Assembly: GCF_014083945.1 (NCBI RefSeq)
Contig: NZ_CP046444.1
Location: 1,426,001 to 1,490,000 of the forward strand
DNA length: 64,000 nucleotides
Reading direction: 5' to 3'
From: Granulicella sp. 5B5
GTDB taxonomy: Bacteria > Acidobacteriota > Terriglobia > Terriglobales > Acidobacteriaceae
Positions 24,098-35,851 of this stretch are shown here, one piece after another (position 1 is the stretch's first letter; each line of letters starts with the position of its first letter). The notes under the pieces were generated by a model, which saw only the letters and a list, made by a program, of their open reading frames with translations, searched no databases and had not been told where the DNA came from. Position numbers and translations under genes: made by a program.

Positions 24098-25669
24098 CTA
24101 CTCCCATTCAATCGTTCCAGGCGGCTTCGAGGTGATGTCATACACCACACGATTGATCCCTCGAACCTCGCTCACGATCCGGCTGGAGATCGTCCGCAGC
24201 ACCTCATACGGCAGCGCCGCCCAATCGGCCGTCATGCCATCCTCGCTCTCCACCGCTCGGATCGCGCAGGTATAGGCATAGGTCCGCTGGTCGCCCATCA
24301 CGCCGACGGTCTTCACCGGCAGCAGCACCGCGAAGCTCTGCCACACCTTCCGATAGAGCCCAGCGCGCTTGATCTCCTCCACGCAGATCGCATCGGCCTC
24401 CTGCAGAATGGCTACGCGATCCGGCGTCACCTCCCCGAGGATACGCACCGCCAGCCCCGGCCCAGGGAACGGCTGCCGCTCCAGAATCTCCTCCGGCATC
24501 TGCAGGTCGCGCCCAATGCGACGCACCTCATCCTTAAACAGGTCGCGCAGCGGCTCGATCAGCTTCAGCTTCATGTCCGCCGGAAGGCCGCCCACATTGT
24601 GGTGCGACTTGATCACATGCGAAGGCCCATGCACCGAAGCCGACTCGATCACATCCGGGTACAGGGTCCCCTGCACTAGCCATGCAATCTCCTCGCCCGC
24701 GGACTTCTCCGCCTCGAAGATCTTCTTGGCCTCATCGTCGAACACGGCAATGAACTCGTTGCCGATCGCCTTGCGCTTCTGCTCCGGATCGGTCACACCA
24801 GCCAGCTTGCTCAGGAACCGCTCGCTTGCATCGGCCGCAACCACGTTCAGACCGAGCGCCGATCTCATTGCCTTCTGCACCGTCGCGAACTCCCCCTTGC
24901 GCAGCACGCCGTTATTGACGAAGATGCACGTCAGCCGATCGCCGATCGCCCGCGCCACCAGCACCGCCGCAACCGAAGAATCGACGCCGCCCGAAAGCCC
25001 GCAGATAGCGTGACCCGTAGGGCCAACCTGCTCACGGATCTTCGCCACCGTAGTAGCGATAAAGTGCTCAGGCGTCCAGTCCTGCGCGCAGCCGCAGAGC
25101 TTCACCACGAAGTTCTTCAGCAGCTTCATGCCTTCTTTGGTGTGCGCCACCTCAGGATGGAACTGCACGGCCCAGATCTTGCTCGGATCGTTGGCAATCG
25201 CGGCAATCGCATTGTTCGTCGTGGCCGTGACGCGGAAGCCCGGCGCGAGCGCCTCGGCGTGGTCGCCATGAGACATCCAGACGGAGAGCGTGGAAGGCAG
25301 ACCATGAAAGATGTCGTCGACCTCGGTCACAGTGACTTCGGCGTGCCCATACTCCCGCGCATGACCCGGAACCACCTTGCCGCCCAAATGATGCGTGATG
25401 AACTGCAACCCATAGCAGATGCCGAGGATCGGCAGTCCGGTCGAGAGCACAGCTGGATCAGCCTTCGGGGCCGAGTCGTCATAGACACTCGACGGGCCGC
25501 CGGAGAGAATGATGCCCTTCGGCTGCAGAGCGAGAACCTCCGCCAGCGGCGTAGTACACGGCAGAACGACGGAGAAGACATTGAACTCACGGATGCGCCG
25601 CGCAATCAGCTGTGTGTACTGAGAGCCGAAGTCGAGGATGACGATAGTTGAAGTCGAGGGGGTGTCCAC
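24098..25669 (-). CDS. guaA: GMP synthase (glutamine-hydrolysing)
   Basis: 523 residues. It converts XMP, ATP and glutamine to GMP. The class I amidotransferase domain occupies about 1-200, with GICYGLQ (catalytic Cys near 88) and FHPEVAHT (His/Glu). The ATP-pyrophosphatase domain begins at [15 protein letters not shown] (P-loop-like SGGVDSS), then the XMP-binding C-terminal dimerisation domain ending in [10 protein letters not shown], the invariant tail of GuaA. Length is normal. Downstream, on the same strand, of leuS and a membrane protein; 66 bases separate it from the latter. Confidence 0.97.
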   Translation of the reverse strand: MDTPSTSTIVILDFGSQYTQLIARRIREFNVFSVVLPCTTPLAEVLALQPKGIILSGGPSSVYDDSAPKADPAVLSTGLPILGICYGLQFITHHLGGKVVPGHAREYGHAEVTVTEVDDIFHGLPSTLSVWMSHGDHAEALAPGFRVTATTNNAIAAIANDPSKIWAVQFHPEVAHTKEGMKLLKNFVVKLCGCAQDWTPEHFIATTVAKIREQVGPTGHAICGLSGGVDSSVAAVLVARAIGDRLTCIFVNNGVLRKGEFATVQKAMRSALGLNVVAADASERFLSKLAGVTDPEQKRKAIGNEFIAVFDDEAKKIFEAEKSAGEEIAWLVQGTLYPDVIESASVHGPSHVIKSHHNVGGLPADMKLKLIEPLRDLFKDEVRRIGRDLQMPEEILERQPFPGPGLAVRILGEVTPDRVAILQEADAICVEEIKRAGLYRKVWQSFAVLLPVKTVGVMGDQRTYAYTCAIRAVESEDGMTADWAALPYEVLRTISSRIVSEVRGINRVVYDITSKPPGTIEWE

Positions 25670-25735
25670 GCCTTAAGTGTAAATTGCGGGCGTTTTCCGG
25701 GCTGTGGAATGGCGCGGCTAGCAGCGCGCTCTGCA

Positions 25736-26674
25736 TCAGGCAGGATTTTCGAGCACGCCATAGAGGGATAGGTAGCTGGCGGCCCTGACAACATGGAAGT
25801 AGTCCGACATGGCGAGATAAGCAAGGCCAACGCCGGACCACCAATAGTGCAGAAACGTCGCGCTCGTATTTGAGCTGAAGGGCAGTGGCGTAGCACAGAA
25901 GACCATTGCCAGCACAAGCAAACCGATCCGGACAATGTTCATGACCAGATTGATCTCGATGAGCTTGCCACTCACCCGCGAGCTGCCAAGGGCGGCAAAG
26001 ATGGCCCTGAAAGCCCCCACATTACGCCGCATCGCAAGCAACGGAGCGAGCTGCAGAAACCAGCTGAAAGCCGCCCACAGCACATACAGCGTAAGCGTAC
26101 CGACGATAAGCATCGCCGCAAACAGAACGACACTCGTCTCCCGGCCGCGTTCAGCGGGGTTCAGAATAGCGGTGCGCGCACTAAAGATGACCAGCTGCCC
26201 CCAAAGCCACCAAGCCACCAGCAGCAGCGCGGAGCTCAGTGTACCAAGAAGAAAGAGTGCGCTGCGCCGGGGCCTCAGCGTACCGTCGAGCCGCCGCAAA
26301 ACCCAGGTCCTGCCGATCGCGGCCACCACGTTCCAGAGCACGAAGACCGCCGGCAGCAACCACAACAGCAGAGGCCCCATGCCGGAGATAATGTCATGCC
26401 ACGCCGTCGATACGGTATGCACCGCAGCAACAGGCTGGAACGCAGACATATTCTGGATCGCGGCAAGGTCCACGCCGGTCATCGGAGGCACCGAAGGCTG
26501 TACATCGATCCCTGAGTGCCCGAGAAGGACACCCCCACCCCACGCTGCCCCACACAGCAGAATCGCAGGAAGCCAGCGCCACAGCACCTCAAGCAGCGTA
26601 AGCGAAGGACGGCGCCAAACTGCGGCCATCACGCCAACAAAGGACTGCGTACCACGGACCGGGGCTGCGGACAT
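25736..26674 (-). CDS. multi-pass membrane protein of unknown function
   Basis: 312 residues with about six transmembrane segments (LEVLWRWLPAILLCGAAWGGGVLL; GPLLLWLLPAVFVLWNVVAAI; ALFLLGTLSSALLLVAWWLWGQLV; VLFAAMLIVGTLTLYVLWAAFSWFL; RIGLLVLAMVFC; and a C-terminal one). No catalytic motif is evident. It lies 21 bases after the leuS stop and 66 before guaA on the same strand, so the three may be co-transcribed, but no shared role is implied. Confidence 0.65.
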   Translation of the reverse strand: MSAAPVRGTQSFVGVMAAVWRRPSLTLLEVLWRWLPAILLCGAAWGGGVLLGHSGIDVQPSVPPMTGVDLAAIQNMSAFQPVAAVHTVSTAWHDIISGMGPLLLWLLPAVFVLWNVVAAIGRTWVLRRLDGTLRPRRSALFLLGTLSSALLLVAWWLWGQLVIFSARTAILNPAERGRETSVVLFAAMLIVGTLTLYVLWAAFSWFLQLAPLLAMRRNVGAFRAIFAALGSSRVSGKLIEINLVMNIVRIGLLVLAMVFCATPLPFSSNTSATFLHYWWSGVGLAYLAMSDYFHVVRAASYLSLYGVLENPA

Positions 26675-26695
26675 CCATCTCTCCAGCGTGCTGCG

Positions 26696-29251
26696 TTACT
26701 TGATGACGATGTTGACGAGTTTGCTCTTGATAACGAGGTGCTTCACGATTGTCTTACTAGCGAGACGTGTCGCGACCTTCTCACTCGCAAGCGACGCAAC
26801 CGTAATAGTGTCATCGTCGCTGTCGGCAGGCACAGTGATGACGTCCGCAAGCTTCCCGTTGATCTGCACAGGAATCTCGATCTCAGACTCGCGGGCAAGC
26901 TCGGCATCGGCAATAGGCCAGGGTTGAGCAAAGACACTTCCCTGTCCTCCCAATTGCTGCCACAGTTCCGCCGAGAGAAACGGCGCAAACGGAACAAGCA
27001 GTAAGGTGAGCTTGCGCAGAAGCTCGGCGATGGCTGATGGCGAAATAATGCCAGCGTCCATTGCAGACTCGGCCGCAAGCAGCTCATTGACGAGAATCAT
27101 GATGGCCGAGATGCACGTGTTGAAGTGCCAGCGCCCCGAGAAATCCTCCGTGATCTTCGCAATCGTCTGGTGCAGTGTGCGCAGCAGCGCAGCCTCCACA
27201 GGTGTCTCCGACGCGAAGGACGACGGCGCAACCTCGTCTCCGTGAACGCCTGACTCGAGCGAACGCACAAGCGGCGCAAACTTCGTAGTGAGGCGATAGA
27301 CACGCGCAAGGAAGCGGCTGATACCCGCAACGCCATCCTCCTGCCAGTCGAGATCGCGGTCGGGCGGTGCGGCGAAGAGTGCATACATACGCGTGGCGTC
27401 TGCACCGAACTTGCCGATCATCTCATCGGGCGAGACGATGTTGCCGCGCGACTTGGACATCTTCGCGCCATCCTTGATGACCATGCCCTGCGTGAAGAGC
27501 CGTGTCGCCGGCTCAGCATTCTCGATGAAGCCGAGGTCGCGCATCACGCGTGTCCAGAAGCGCGAGTAGATGAGGTGCAGGATGGCGTGCTCAACACCGC
27601 CGATGTACTGGTCGATAGGAAACCAGTAGTTGGCCTTTGCCGAGTCGAAGGGAGCCTGCGCATTATGAGCATCCGTATAGCGGTAGAAGTACCACGACGA
27701 GTCGACGAAGGTGTCCATCGTGTCGGTCTCGCGCCGTGCAGGGCCACCACAGATGGGACATGTGGTATTGAGAAACTCGGGAACCTTGGCGAGCGGCGAG
27801 CCACCCTCCTGCGTGATCTCGATGCTCTCAGGGAGCAGCACCGGAAGGTCAGTGTCCTTGACCGGAACAATGCCGTGCTCCGCACAATACACAAGCGGAA
27901 TCGGAGTGCCCCAGTAGCGCTGGCGGCTGACGCCCCAGTCCTTGAGACGATAGGTAGTCGTGGCCTTGCCAAAGCCGTTCATCTCTGCATGTGTGGCAAG
28001 ACGATGCTGCGCTTCGGCGCAGGTGAGATCAGAGTAGTCGCCGGAGTTGATGATGAAGGCGCCCTCTCCAGCGACGAAGGGCAGAGGCTCTTCGCCATCC
28101 GCAGCAGTGACGACGCGCTTGATGGGAAGGTGATACTTGGTGGCAAACTCGAAATCACGCTCATCGTGACCAGGAACGGACATGATGGCACCTGTGCCAT
28201 AGTCGGCGAGGATGTAGTTCGCAACCCAGATGGGCAGATGCTCGCCGTTGAAGGGGTTGATGGCAAAGTGGCCGGTAGCGACACCATGCTTGTCAATGCT
28301 GCCGATATCACCGGACTCGCGGGCAGTCTTTTGCTGCGTGATCATCTCATCGACAGCAAAAGACAACTTGTGATCCTGCGCAGCGAACTGCTTGACGAGC
28401 GGGTGCTCGGGCGCTAGTTGAACGCTGGTGGCGCCGAAGATGGTATCGATGCGAGTCGTAAAGACGGTGATCTCCGCCGCATCGTTGCCAGCGACCGTGA
28501 AGGTGACGTGCGCGCCTTCGCTGCGGCCGATCCAGTTGCGCTGCATGGTGCGGACCTTTTCAGGCCAGCCAGGCATCTGATCGAGCCCCTCAAGAAGCTC
28601 GTCAGCATACTTGGTGATGCGCAAAAACCACTGCTCCAGCTCGCGCTGCTCGACGAGTTGATCTTCATGCCGCCAGCAATAGCCTCCGATGACCTGCTCA
28701 TTGGCAAGCACGGTTGCGCACTGCGGACACCAGTTGACCTTGCTGGATTTCTTGTACGCAAGGTCCTTTTCGTACATGCGAAGGAAGAACCACTGGTTCC
28801 AGCGGTAATAGTCGGGCAGGCAGGTTGTGATCTCTGTGCCGGCCCAGTCATAGCTAAAGCCGAGCCGTCGGAACTGCACCTTCATCTGCGCGATGTTGGA
28901 GAGCGTCCACTCTCGCGGCGGCGTATCGTTCTTCAGCGCGGCGTTCTCGGCGGGCAATCCGAAAGCATCCCACCCCATAGGATGGAGAACGTTGTAGCCC
29001 TTCATACGCATGAAACGCGCAAGCGCGTCGCCAATGGAGTAGTTACGGACGTGACCCATGTGGAGACGGCCGCTGGGATATGGCAGCATCTCGATGCAGT
29101 AGAACTTAGGCTTCGCGCTGGTGTGCGGCTCGGCGGCATAAAGGCCGGGAGTCTCGTCCCATAACTTCTGCCAGCGCGGTTCGATTTCGGCAGGGTTGTA
29201 GCGCGTCGGATCTTCCGGCGCGGTGGCGTCGTTCTTTTCAATCTCAGGCAT
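26696..29251 (-). CDS. leuS: leucyl-tRNA synthetase
   Basis: 851 residues from ATG 29251 (MPEIEKNDATAPEDPTRYNP); the frame extends 37 codons further without similarity. Class I signatures: YPSGRLHMGHVRNY (HIGH motif as HMGH, about 57-70) and GAKMSKSRGNIV (KMSKS). The editing domain is present (TTRIDTIFGATSVQLAPEHPL; GTGAIMSVPGHDERD with the conserved Asp). SWYFYRYTDAHN and the C-terminal VQINGKLADVITVPAD domain are typical. Length fits the bacterial alpha-monomer. Confidence 0.97.
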   Translation of the reverse strand: MPEIEKNDATAPEDPTRYNPAEIEPRWQKLWDETPGLYAAEPHTSAKPKFYCIEMLPYPSGRLHMGHVRNYSIGDALARFMRMKGYNVLHPMGWDAFGLPAENAALKNDTPPREWTLSNIAQMKVQFRRLGFSYDWAGTEITTCLPDYYRWNQWFFLRMYEKDLAYKKSSKVNWCPQCATVLANEQVIGGYCWRHEDQLVEQRELEQWFLRITKYADELLEGLDQMPGWPEKVRTMQRNWIGRSEGAHVTFTVAGNDAAEITVFTTRIDTIFGATSVQLAPEHPLVKQFAAQDHKLSFAVDEMITQQKTARESGDIGSIDKHGVATGHFAINPFNGEHLPIWVANYILADYGTGAIMSVPGHDERDFEFATKYHLPIKRVVTAADGEEPLPFVAGEGAFIINSGDYSDLTCAEAQHRLATHAEMNGFGKATTTYRLKDWGVSRQRYWGTPIPLVYCAEHGIVPVKDTDLPVLLPESIEITQEGGSPLAKVPEFLNTTCPICGGPARRETDTMDTFVDSSWYFYRYTDAHNAQAPFDSAKANYWFPIDQYIGGVEHAILHLIYSRFWTRVMRDLGFIENAEPATRLFTQGMVIKDGAKMSKSRGNIVSPDEMIGKFGADATRMYALFAAPPDRDLDWQEDGVAGISRFLARVYRLTTKFAPLVRSLESGVHGDEVAPSSFASETPVEAALLRTLHQTIAKITEDFSGRWHFNTCISAIMILVNELLAAESAMDAGIISPSAIAELLRKLTLLLVPFAPFLSAELWQQLGGQGSVFAQPWPIADAELARESEIEIPVQINGKLADVITVPADSDDDTITVASLASEKVATRLASKTIVKHLVIKSKLVNIVIK

Positions 29252-29307
29252 ACACCTTTGATTGTAATGAACGACGCCCCTCACCGTTTTCCGCGTGATT
29301 ACTGCAC

Positions 29308-31293
29308 CTATTGAGCAGCAACCGGCAGGCTGATATAGCTGGCCTTGCCAGGCTCGTGCCATATCTTCTGCGTGGCCTTGACGTAATCCGTGGGCTTTGC
29401 GTCGAAGATATTCGGCACGAAGGTCTGCGGGTTGCGGTCGTAGAGTGGAAAGAGCGTCGACTGTACCTGCACCATGAGCCGGTGACCGGCAGGGATTGTG
29501 CGGTTGATCATAGGCAAGCCAAAGGTAAACTCCGCCGGCTCGTTGGGAGTAAGGGCCACTGGATGCTCGAAGCTGGTCCGGTAGCGACCCCGGAAGATGT
29601 CAATCCCGATCGGCAGCTCATAGGCGCTCATATTGTAGGGGGCGCCAAGAACACCGGCGAAGGTGCCGCCGATGTCACCGGTCGCTGGCTTGGTGTCGGG
29701 GTAAACGTCAATGATCTTGACGACCCAGTCGGAATCGGTGCCGGACGTAGAAGCCCAAAGGTGGACGACAGGTTCACCAGCAAGCTTCATGGGCTCTTTC
29801 AGAGGCTCGCTAACGTAGGTGAGAACATCGGGACGACCATCAACGAAGTGCTGGTCTGTGACGAGCCACGTGCGCCAGTTGCCACCGTCATACGGGCGAG
29901 GAGAAAACGGCACAGGATTGGCGGGGTCTGAGACGTACTCGTCTGACCTGGGAGCATCTGCTGCGGGAGCCGTGAACGACAGAACACCGTTGGCGGTGAG
30001 ATAGAGAGGTTTTGAAGTCTCTGGACAGCCCTTTTCGCATACGGTAGGCCAGACCTTCGGGGTCTCCCAGTGGTCGCTACCTGCACCGCCGACCGTTTCA
30101 CCCCCGGCGTTATAGATGAGCGCCTTAGGCAGGTCGAACTTAGGAGAACCTGGCTTCAGATACTGGTTGAAGAACGGGACAAGGTAGTCCCTGCGCCACT
30201 GCTCGGCAGTGTCGGTAGTCCACTGGAAGGGCCCAAGACCGCGTCCCTGGCGATTGATCTGCGAGTGAAACCACGGACCCATGACAATGTGGTTGAGCGG
30301 ATCGTTCTTATGTACAGCCTCGATCGCACGGTAGGAGTGGATCGCACCCCACATATCTTCCTGATCCCACTCGCCCTGCTCCCACAGGGTGGGAACTGTG
30401 AGTCCTTTCGCGGCTAGCAGGTGGTCGAGAGCCTGCGCTTGCCAGAAGGCGTCGTAAGCTGGGTGAGCTTCGAGGATCTTCCAAAACGGGAGTTGGTCTT
30501 CGCCCATGTAGCGGGCTGCATCGCCTGCGCTGCCAAGGCGGAGGAAGTTGGAGTACTCGTCACGCCCACCGCGCGAAACATGATAACCGCCGCCGCGTTT
30601 GGTGGTCTGGCCGGTGAAGTAGTCGAGGTTGGGCTGGCGAAATGCGCCGTAGTGGAACCAGTCATCGCCCATCCAGCCGTCGACCATGGGGCTTTCAGGC
30701 GCGGCCACTTTGAGCGCTGGATGCGGATGCAGCAGCGCCATAACAACGGTGAAACCCTCGTACGACGAGCCGATCATGCCGACGCGGCCGTTGGATTCAG
30801 GGACGTTCTTCACGAGCCAGTCGATGGTGTCATAGGCATCAGTGGTATCGTCAGCACCCGAGTTGTTGAAGCCGGAGCCGACGGGCGGCGGCGTCATAAG
30901 ATAGACGCCTTCGGAGCCGTACTTGCCACGGACATCTTGATAGACACGGATATAACCGTTCTTGACGAAGTCCTCGTCGCTGAGTGGAAGAGCTTCGATC
31001 ATCTTCGGCGAATCGGAGCGCTCCGCGCGAGCGGCAGCGTTGTAGCAGGTACGTGTGAGCACGATGGGCGCGTTCTTAGCGCCCTTTGGCACGACGATGA
31101 CCGTGTAGAGCTTGACGCCGTCGCGCATGGGGATCATGACGACGCGCTTATCATAATCAGGAGCTGGGGCGGTCACAGGCGGCTTGAAATTGGGGTTCAG
31201 CTCATCGGTGACGGTTTTTGCAGGGTCCTGTGCAATAGCGTGCGTGGTTGCAAAGGCGATGGAGAGCGCGAGTGCGACAGCAAGGCGGTTCAT
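29308..31293 (-). CDS. exported CocE/NonD-type hydrolase (alpha-amino acid ester hydrolase-like)
   Basis: 661 residues with a signal peptide (MNRLAVALALSIAFATTHAIAQ). The alpha/beta-hydrolase core has YQDVRGKYGSEGVY and GRVGMIGSSYEGFTVVMAL, with nucleophile serine in GSSYEG; a later Asp (VVHLWASTSGTDSDWVVKI) belongs to the jelly-roll C-terminal domain of the X-Pro dipeptidyl-peptidase/CocE class. Overall layout resembles alpha-amino acid ester hydrolases, which act on beta-lactam side-chain esters and dipeptide-like esters; the natural substrate is uncertain. Periplasmic. Stands alone between leuS and the GDPD gene. Confidence 0.88.
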   Translation of the reverse strand: MNRLAVALALSIAFATTHAIAQDPAKTVTDELNPNFKPPVTAPAPDYDKRVVMIPMRDGVKLYTVIVVPKGAKNAPIVLTRTCYNAAARAERSDSPKMIEALPLSDEDFVKNGYIRVYQDVRGKYGSEGVYLMTPPPVGSGFNNSGADDTTDAYDTIDWLVKNVPESNGRVGMIGSSYEGFTVVMALLHPHPALKVAAPESPMVDGWMGDDWFHYGAFRQPNLDYFTGQTTKRGGGYHVSRGGRDEYSNFLRLGSAGDAARYMGEDQLPFWKILEAHPAYDAFWQAQALDHLLAAKGLTVPTLWEQGEWDQEDMWGAIHSYRAIEAVHKNDPLNHIVMGPWFHSQINRQGRGLGPFQWTTDTAEQWRRDYLVPFFNQYLKPGSPKFDLPKALIYNAGGETVGGAGSDHWETPKVWPTVCEKGCPETSKPLYLTANGVLSFTAPAADAPRSDEYVSDPANPVPFSPRPYDGGNWRTWLVTDQHFVDGRPDVLTYVSEPLKEPMKLAGEPVVHLWASTSGTDSDWVVKIIDVYPDTKPATGDIGGTFAGVLGAPYNMSAYELPIGIDIFRGRYRTSFEHPVALTPNEPAEFTFGLPMINRTIPAGHRLMVQVQSTLFPLYDRNPQTFVPNIFDAKPTDYVKATQKIWHEPGKASYISLPVAAQ

Positions 31294-31358
31294 GGCACGT
31301 CCTGTTGGCCCGGAGTGGGCGGGGGGATCGTGCCTAGAATAGCATCGGGGCGAGAGAT

Positions 31359-32474
31359 CTATTTAAGCTCGGGTGGCACCATCAGCTTTAGCTGCTCTGG
31401 GTCAGCGGTTAGGTAGACAGTGCGAATCTCTGGATGCTGGGTCTGAATAAGCAACAGTGTGCCAAAGTAGAAGCTCTGAACATCAGCACGCTTTTCCATA
31501 TGTTCGGCCTTGATGGCACCTACGAGGGCATCAACGAAGTCCTGTGCGGGCCGGGTGTGGTTTCCTCCGGGCCAGTTGTCGCCCTGAATCTTAGTCTCAA
31601 GGTTGAACTGGATGGTTTCGCCGGTATGTGCACGTGCTGCTGCATAAGGCAACGATTTACCTGGACCGGAGCGGTAGTAGTTTGCATAGAATCTTGCGAA
31701 ACGCATCAACTGCGCTGCATTGGTTGGGGCATAAGGGCTGGGCATGCCCTCCTTCTTCGCGAAGGCCACCGCAACGGGTGAGAGCGAAAGATCATTGGTC
31801 TGCAGCGGCCCGAAGTGGAGTTTGTCACAAATAAAGGTGCGCTGCGCCTCAGCCATGGAGATGTCCCGGGTATAGACCTTGTTCTCCATTGTGTAGGGTG
31901 TGCCATCGGCGTGGCGACAGCTTTGAGGATTGAGAAACTGGTCATGCCAGATCAGCGACTGACCGTCAGTGGTAACACCCGTGTCGGTCTCGAGCGTCTT
32001 CATGCCGAGATCCATCCCATTCTCAAACGAAGGCAGCGTATTTTCAGGCCGCAGAGCGCGGCCGCCGCGGTGCCCTTGCGGGTCAAAGCGATCGAGGTAG
32101 GCAAGCTCAGCAGCATCGTGTGCAGCGGTAGCAGTGGCGCGCACCTCAGCGAGCACTTTCATCAGCATCGAGGGGTCGTCAGTGATGATGCCGTCGACAT
32201 GCTTCGCGAGCAGCGCACGCATGGAGTCCTCGTCATCGACCGTCCAGGGAATGACCTGGATGCCCTGCGCCTGCAGCGCGGGCACATCCACATCTCCGTT
32301 GAGGACCGTCTGATAGACCGGCGAGAGCACCGGCTTGTATGCATCGTGATGTGCGGCTGCGTCCGTGGCGGCCTTCTGCATCAACGTGGTGAACGTGTTC
32401 GGCGTGGCAGGTGTCTGGGCCATAAGAGAGGCGGCTGCGAGGGCCACCGCGAGCATATACCAATGAGTCTTCAT
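31359..32474 (-). CDS. exported glycerophosphodiester phosphodiesterase with permuted domain order
   Basis: 371 residues from ATG 32474; signal peptide MKTHWYMLAVALAAASLMAQ. Catalytic elements are GHRGGRALRPENTLPSF (His135, Glu144), LETDTGVTTDG (Glu162, Asp164) and IWHDQ (His177), the full GDPD active site. The stretch that normally ends the barrel, of the form V.PWTVDDEDSMRALL..HVDGIITDDP, is found instead at residues 72-103, before the HRG motif. The C-terminus stops at SFYFGTLLLIQTQHPEIRTVYLT, an interior strand in ordinary family members. It thus looks like a circular permutation rather than a truncation. Expected reaction: glycerophosphodiesters to glycerol-3-phosphate plus alcohol in the periplasm. 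Confidence 0.85.
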   Translation of the reverse strand: MKTHWYMLAVALAAASLMAQTPATPNTFTTLMQKAATDAAAHHDAYKPVLSPVYQTVLNGDVDVPALQAQGIQVIPWTVDDEDSMRALLAKHVDGIITDDPSMLMKVLAEVRATATAAHDAAELAYLDRFDPQGHRGGRALRPENTLPSFENGMDLGMKTLETDTGVTTDGQSLIWHDQFLNPQSCRHADGTPYTMENKVYTRDISMAEAQRTFICDKLHFGPLQTNDLSLSPVAVAFAKKEGMPSPYAPTNAAQLMRFARFYANYYRSGPGKSLPYAAARAHTGETIQFNLETKIQGDNWPGGNHTRPAQDFVDALVGAIKAEHMEKRADVQSFYFGTLLLIQTQHPEIRTVYLTADPEQLKLMVPPELK

Positions 32475-32585
32475 ATCGAACGTTCTAGCATGAAGATGTA
32501 ACAAGAGTGTTGGCGGTTATCCATTGAATCAACCGTCCAGCGCTGCGTGGTAGATTGGGCGATGCGATTTTTAAGGAGAGAAACG

Positions 32586-34157
<1,572 letters not shown>

Positions 34158-35018
34158 CTAGCCCGCCGAGAGCGCGCGCAGGGCCATGACATTGCGCATC
34201 TCGTCTCCCGGTTCGTCGACGGGGGTTTCGGCGATGAAGCAGGCGTGGTCAAAGCGTGTATCGTGCAACAAACGGCGGAAGGCTGCGGAGCCGATCGTGC
34301 CTTCGCCGATGTGCTCGTGGCGATCGAGCTTGCTGCCCATCGCGGCTTTGGCATCGTTGCAGTGCCAGACGCGGACGGCCTCGAAGCCGACCGTGCTGGC
34401 AATCTGCTGCATGGTCTGCTCGTAGCCTTCGGGGGAGACGAGGTCGTAACCGGCAACATGGCAGTGGCAGGTGTCCAGGCAGACATCAACCGGCGCGCAG
34501 GCGCGGAGCGTGGCCACGAGTTCTGCCACCTGGTCGAAGCTGCCGCCGAGGGAGAACTCCGCGCCGGCGGTGTTCTCGATCAGGATGCGGAAGTTGTGGT
34601 CCTGCCACGGTATACCGTCGATGGCCTTCTCGATACCCTGTGCAGCGAGCTTCAGTCCCTCGTCGCGGGTGAGGCCCTTCCAGCTGCCGGGGTGCAGGAC
34701 GAGGAACTCGGCTCCCATCGCAAGCGCGCGCTCAACCTCGCCACGGAAGGCGCCAATCGAGTTGTCACGCACAGACTCGGTTTGCGAGCAGAGATTGATC
34801 AGGTAGCTCGCATGGACGGCGACGGGATTGATGTCGTATTCGGCGCGGAGGGCACGCATCTTGGCGGCGTCCTCCGGCTTTACCGGCGCGGCCTTCCACT
34901 GGCGGGGGCTCGCGGAGAAGATCTGGAAGGTGTTGGCGCCGGCTTCCACCGCGCGCGTTACAGCGGTGAAGATGCCGCCCGAGGTGCCCACGTGGACACC
35001 AATACGTTTCTTGGCCAT
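34158..35018 (-). CDS. nfo: endonuclease IV (AP endonuclease)
   Basis: 286 residues. It cuts DNA 5' of abasic sites in base-excision repair. The zinc-binding blocks of the TIM barrel are all present: VHASYLINL, LVLHPGSW, ILIENTAGA, VCLDTCHCHVAGYD, VWHCNDAKAAMGSKLDRHEHIGEG and CFIAETP. Length is normal. Converges exactly with the esterase gene. Confidence 0.95.
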   Translation of the reverse strand: MAKKRIGVHVGTSGGIFTAVTRAVEAGANTFQIFSASPRQWKAAPVKPEDAAKMRALRAEYDINPVAVHASYLINLCSQTESVRDNSIGAFRGEVERALAMGAEFLVLHPGSWKGLTRDEGLKLAAQGIEKAIDGIPWQDHNFRILIENTAGAEFSLGGSFDQVAELVATLRACAPVDVCLDTCHCHVAGYDLVSPEGYEQTMQQIASTVGFEAVRVWHCNDAKAAMGSKLDRHEHIGEGTIGSAAFRRLLHDTRFDHACFIAETPVDEPGDEMRNVMALRALSAG

Positions 35019-35109
35019 GAGCTAAAGGGTACTGCAAGCGGCAGTGAGGAAGTCGTGGCGATATGATGGGCGCAGTCGTCTATCCCATCGCTACTAGAAC
35101 GAGGCACCC

Positions 35110-35550
35110 ATGGCAACGCCGCAGAGCTACAAGAATCATGCACGGTTCAATCCGCTGTTCCACTTCACCATCGTCCCGATCCTGCTAGTGAACTTTATCT
35201 TTGCGATTGTGTACGCGGTGCGCCATTATCCGCAGCACTTCCACCTGGCGCTGTGGTGGATCGTGATGTCGATCACGTTGCTGCTGATTGCCAGTATGGC
35301 CCGGGGGTCGGCGATGACGGTGCAGGACCGAGTGATCCGGCTGGAGGAGCGGATGCGACTGGCGCAACTGGCGAGCCCCGGTGAGCTGGCGGAGCTGGAG
35401 TCGCTGACGATGAAGCAGTACATCGGGCTACGGTTCGCTTCCAATCCAGAGGTCGTGGAGCTGGCGCGGCGGGCGGTGCGTGAGAACCTCGACTGCAAAC
35501 AGATCAAGGAAGCCGTGGTGAGCTGGCGTGCGGATGAGCATCGCGTGTGA
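35110..35550 (+). CDS. DUF6526-like two-helix membrane protein
   Basis: 146 residues. Two hydrophobic helices (FTIVPILLVNFIFAIVYAV at about 19-37; LALWWIVMSITLLLIASMARG at 46-66) then a cytoplasmic helical part (VQDRVIRLEERMRLAQLASP...YIGLRFASNPEVVELARRAVRENLDCKQIKEAV). This sequence pattern recurs in acidobacterial and Bacteroidota genomes as DUF6526; function unknown. Confidence 0.75.
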   Translation: MATPQSYKNHARFNPLFHFTIVPILLVNFIFAIVYAVRHYPQHFHLALWWIVMSITLLLIASMARGSAMTVQDRVIRLEERMRLAQLASPGELAELESLTMKQYIGLRFASNPEVVELARRAVRENLDCKQIKEAVVSWRADEHRV

Positions 35551-35851
35551 TCGCACCCCCCACCCCCTCCCCCCTGTACTTTTTGATCGAAAATACTGAA
35601 AAGGCTTGGGTTCGGGGTGGACTTGTGAAGGTCTGATCCCAGCGGTAGCGAGACGCGACCTGGCGACCGGCGAAGGGCTTCCCCTACTTTCAGTATACGC
35701 TTATGGAGATATCTTTCTTCGGGCATAACCATACTATTATGAATCACTTACGCGATTTATCGCTTGACAGATAGCGGCGGTGAAAGGCACCAGAGAATAG
35801 AAAAGCCACCCGATGATGGGGTGGCTTTTCCGCTTTGCGAGAAGGGTGGTT
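35551..35851. other. intergenic region with long inverted repeat and terminator
   Basis: After a C-rich run, ATACTGAAA (35593-35601) and TTTCAGTAT (35688-35696) form a 9-bp inverted repeat 86 bp apart; the enclosed DNA carries AAGGCTT/AAGGGCTT words and could be a small non-autonomous element. At 35798-35830 AAAAGCCACCC-GATGAT-GGGGTGGCTTTT is an intrinsic terminator for the minus-strand reductase gene. No coding sequence is supported. Confidence 0.6.
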
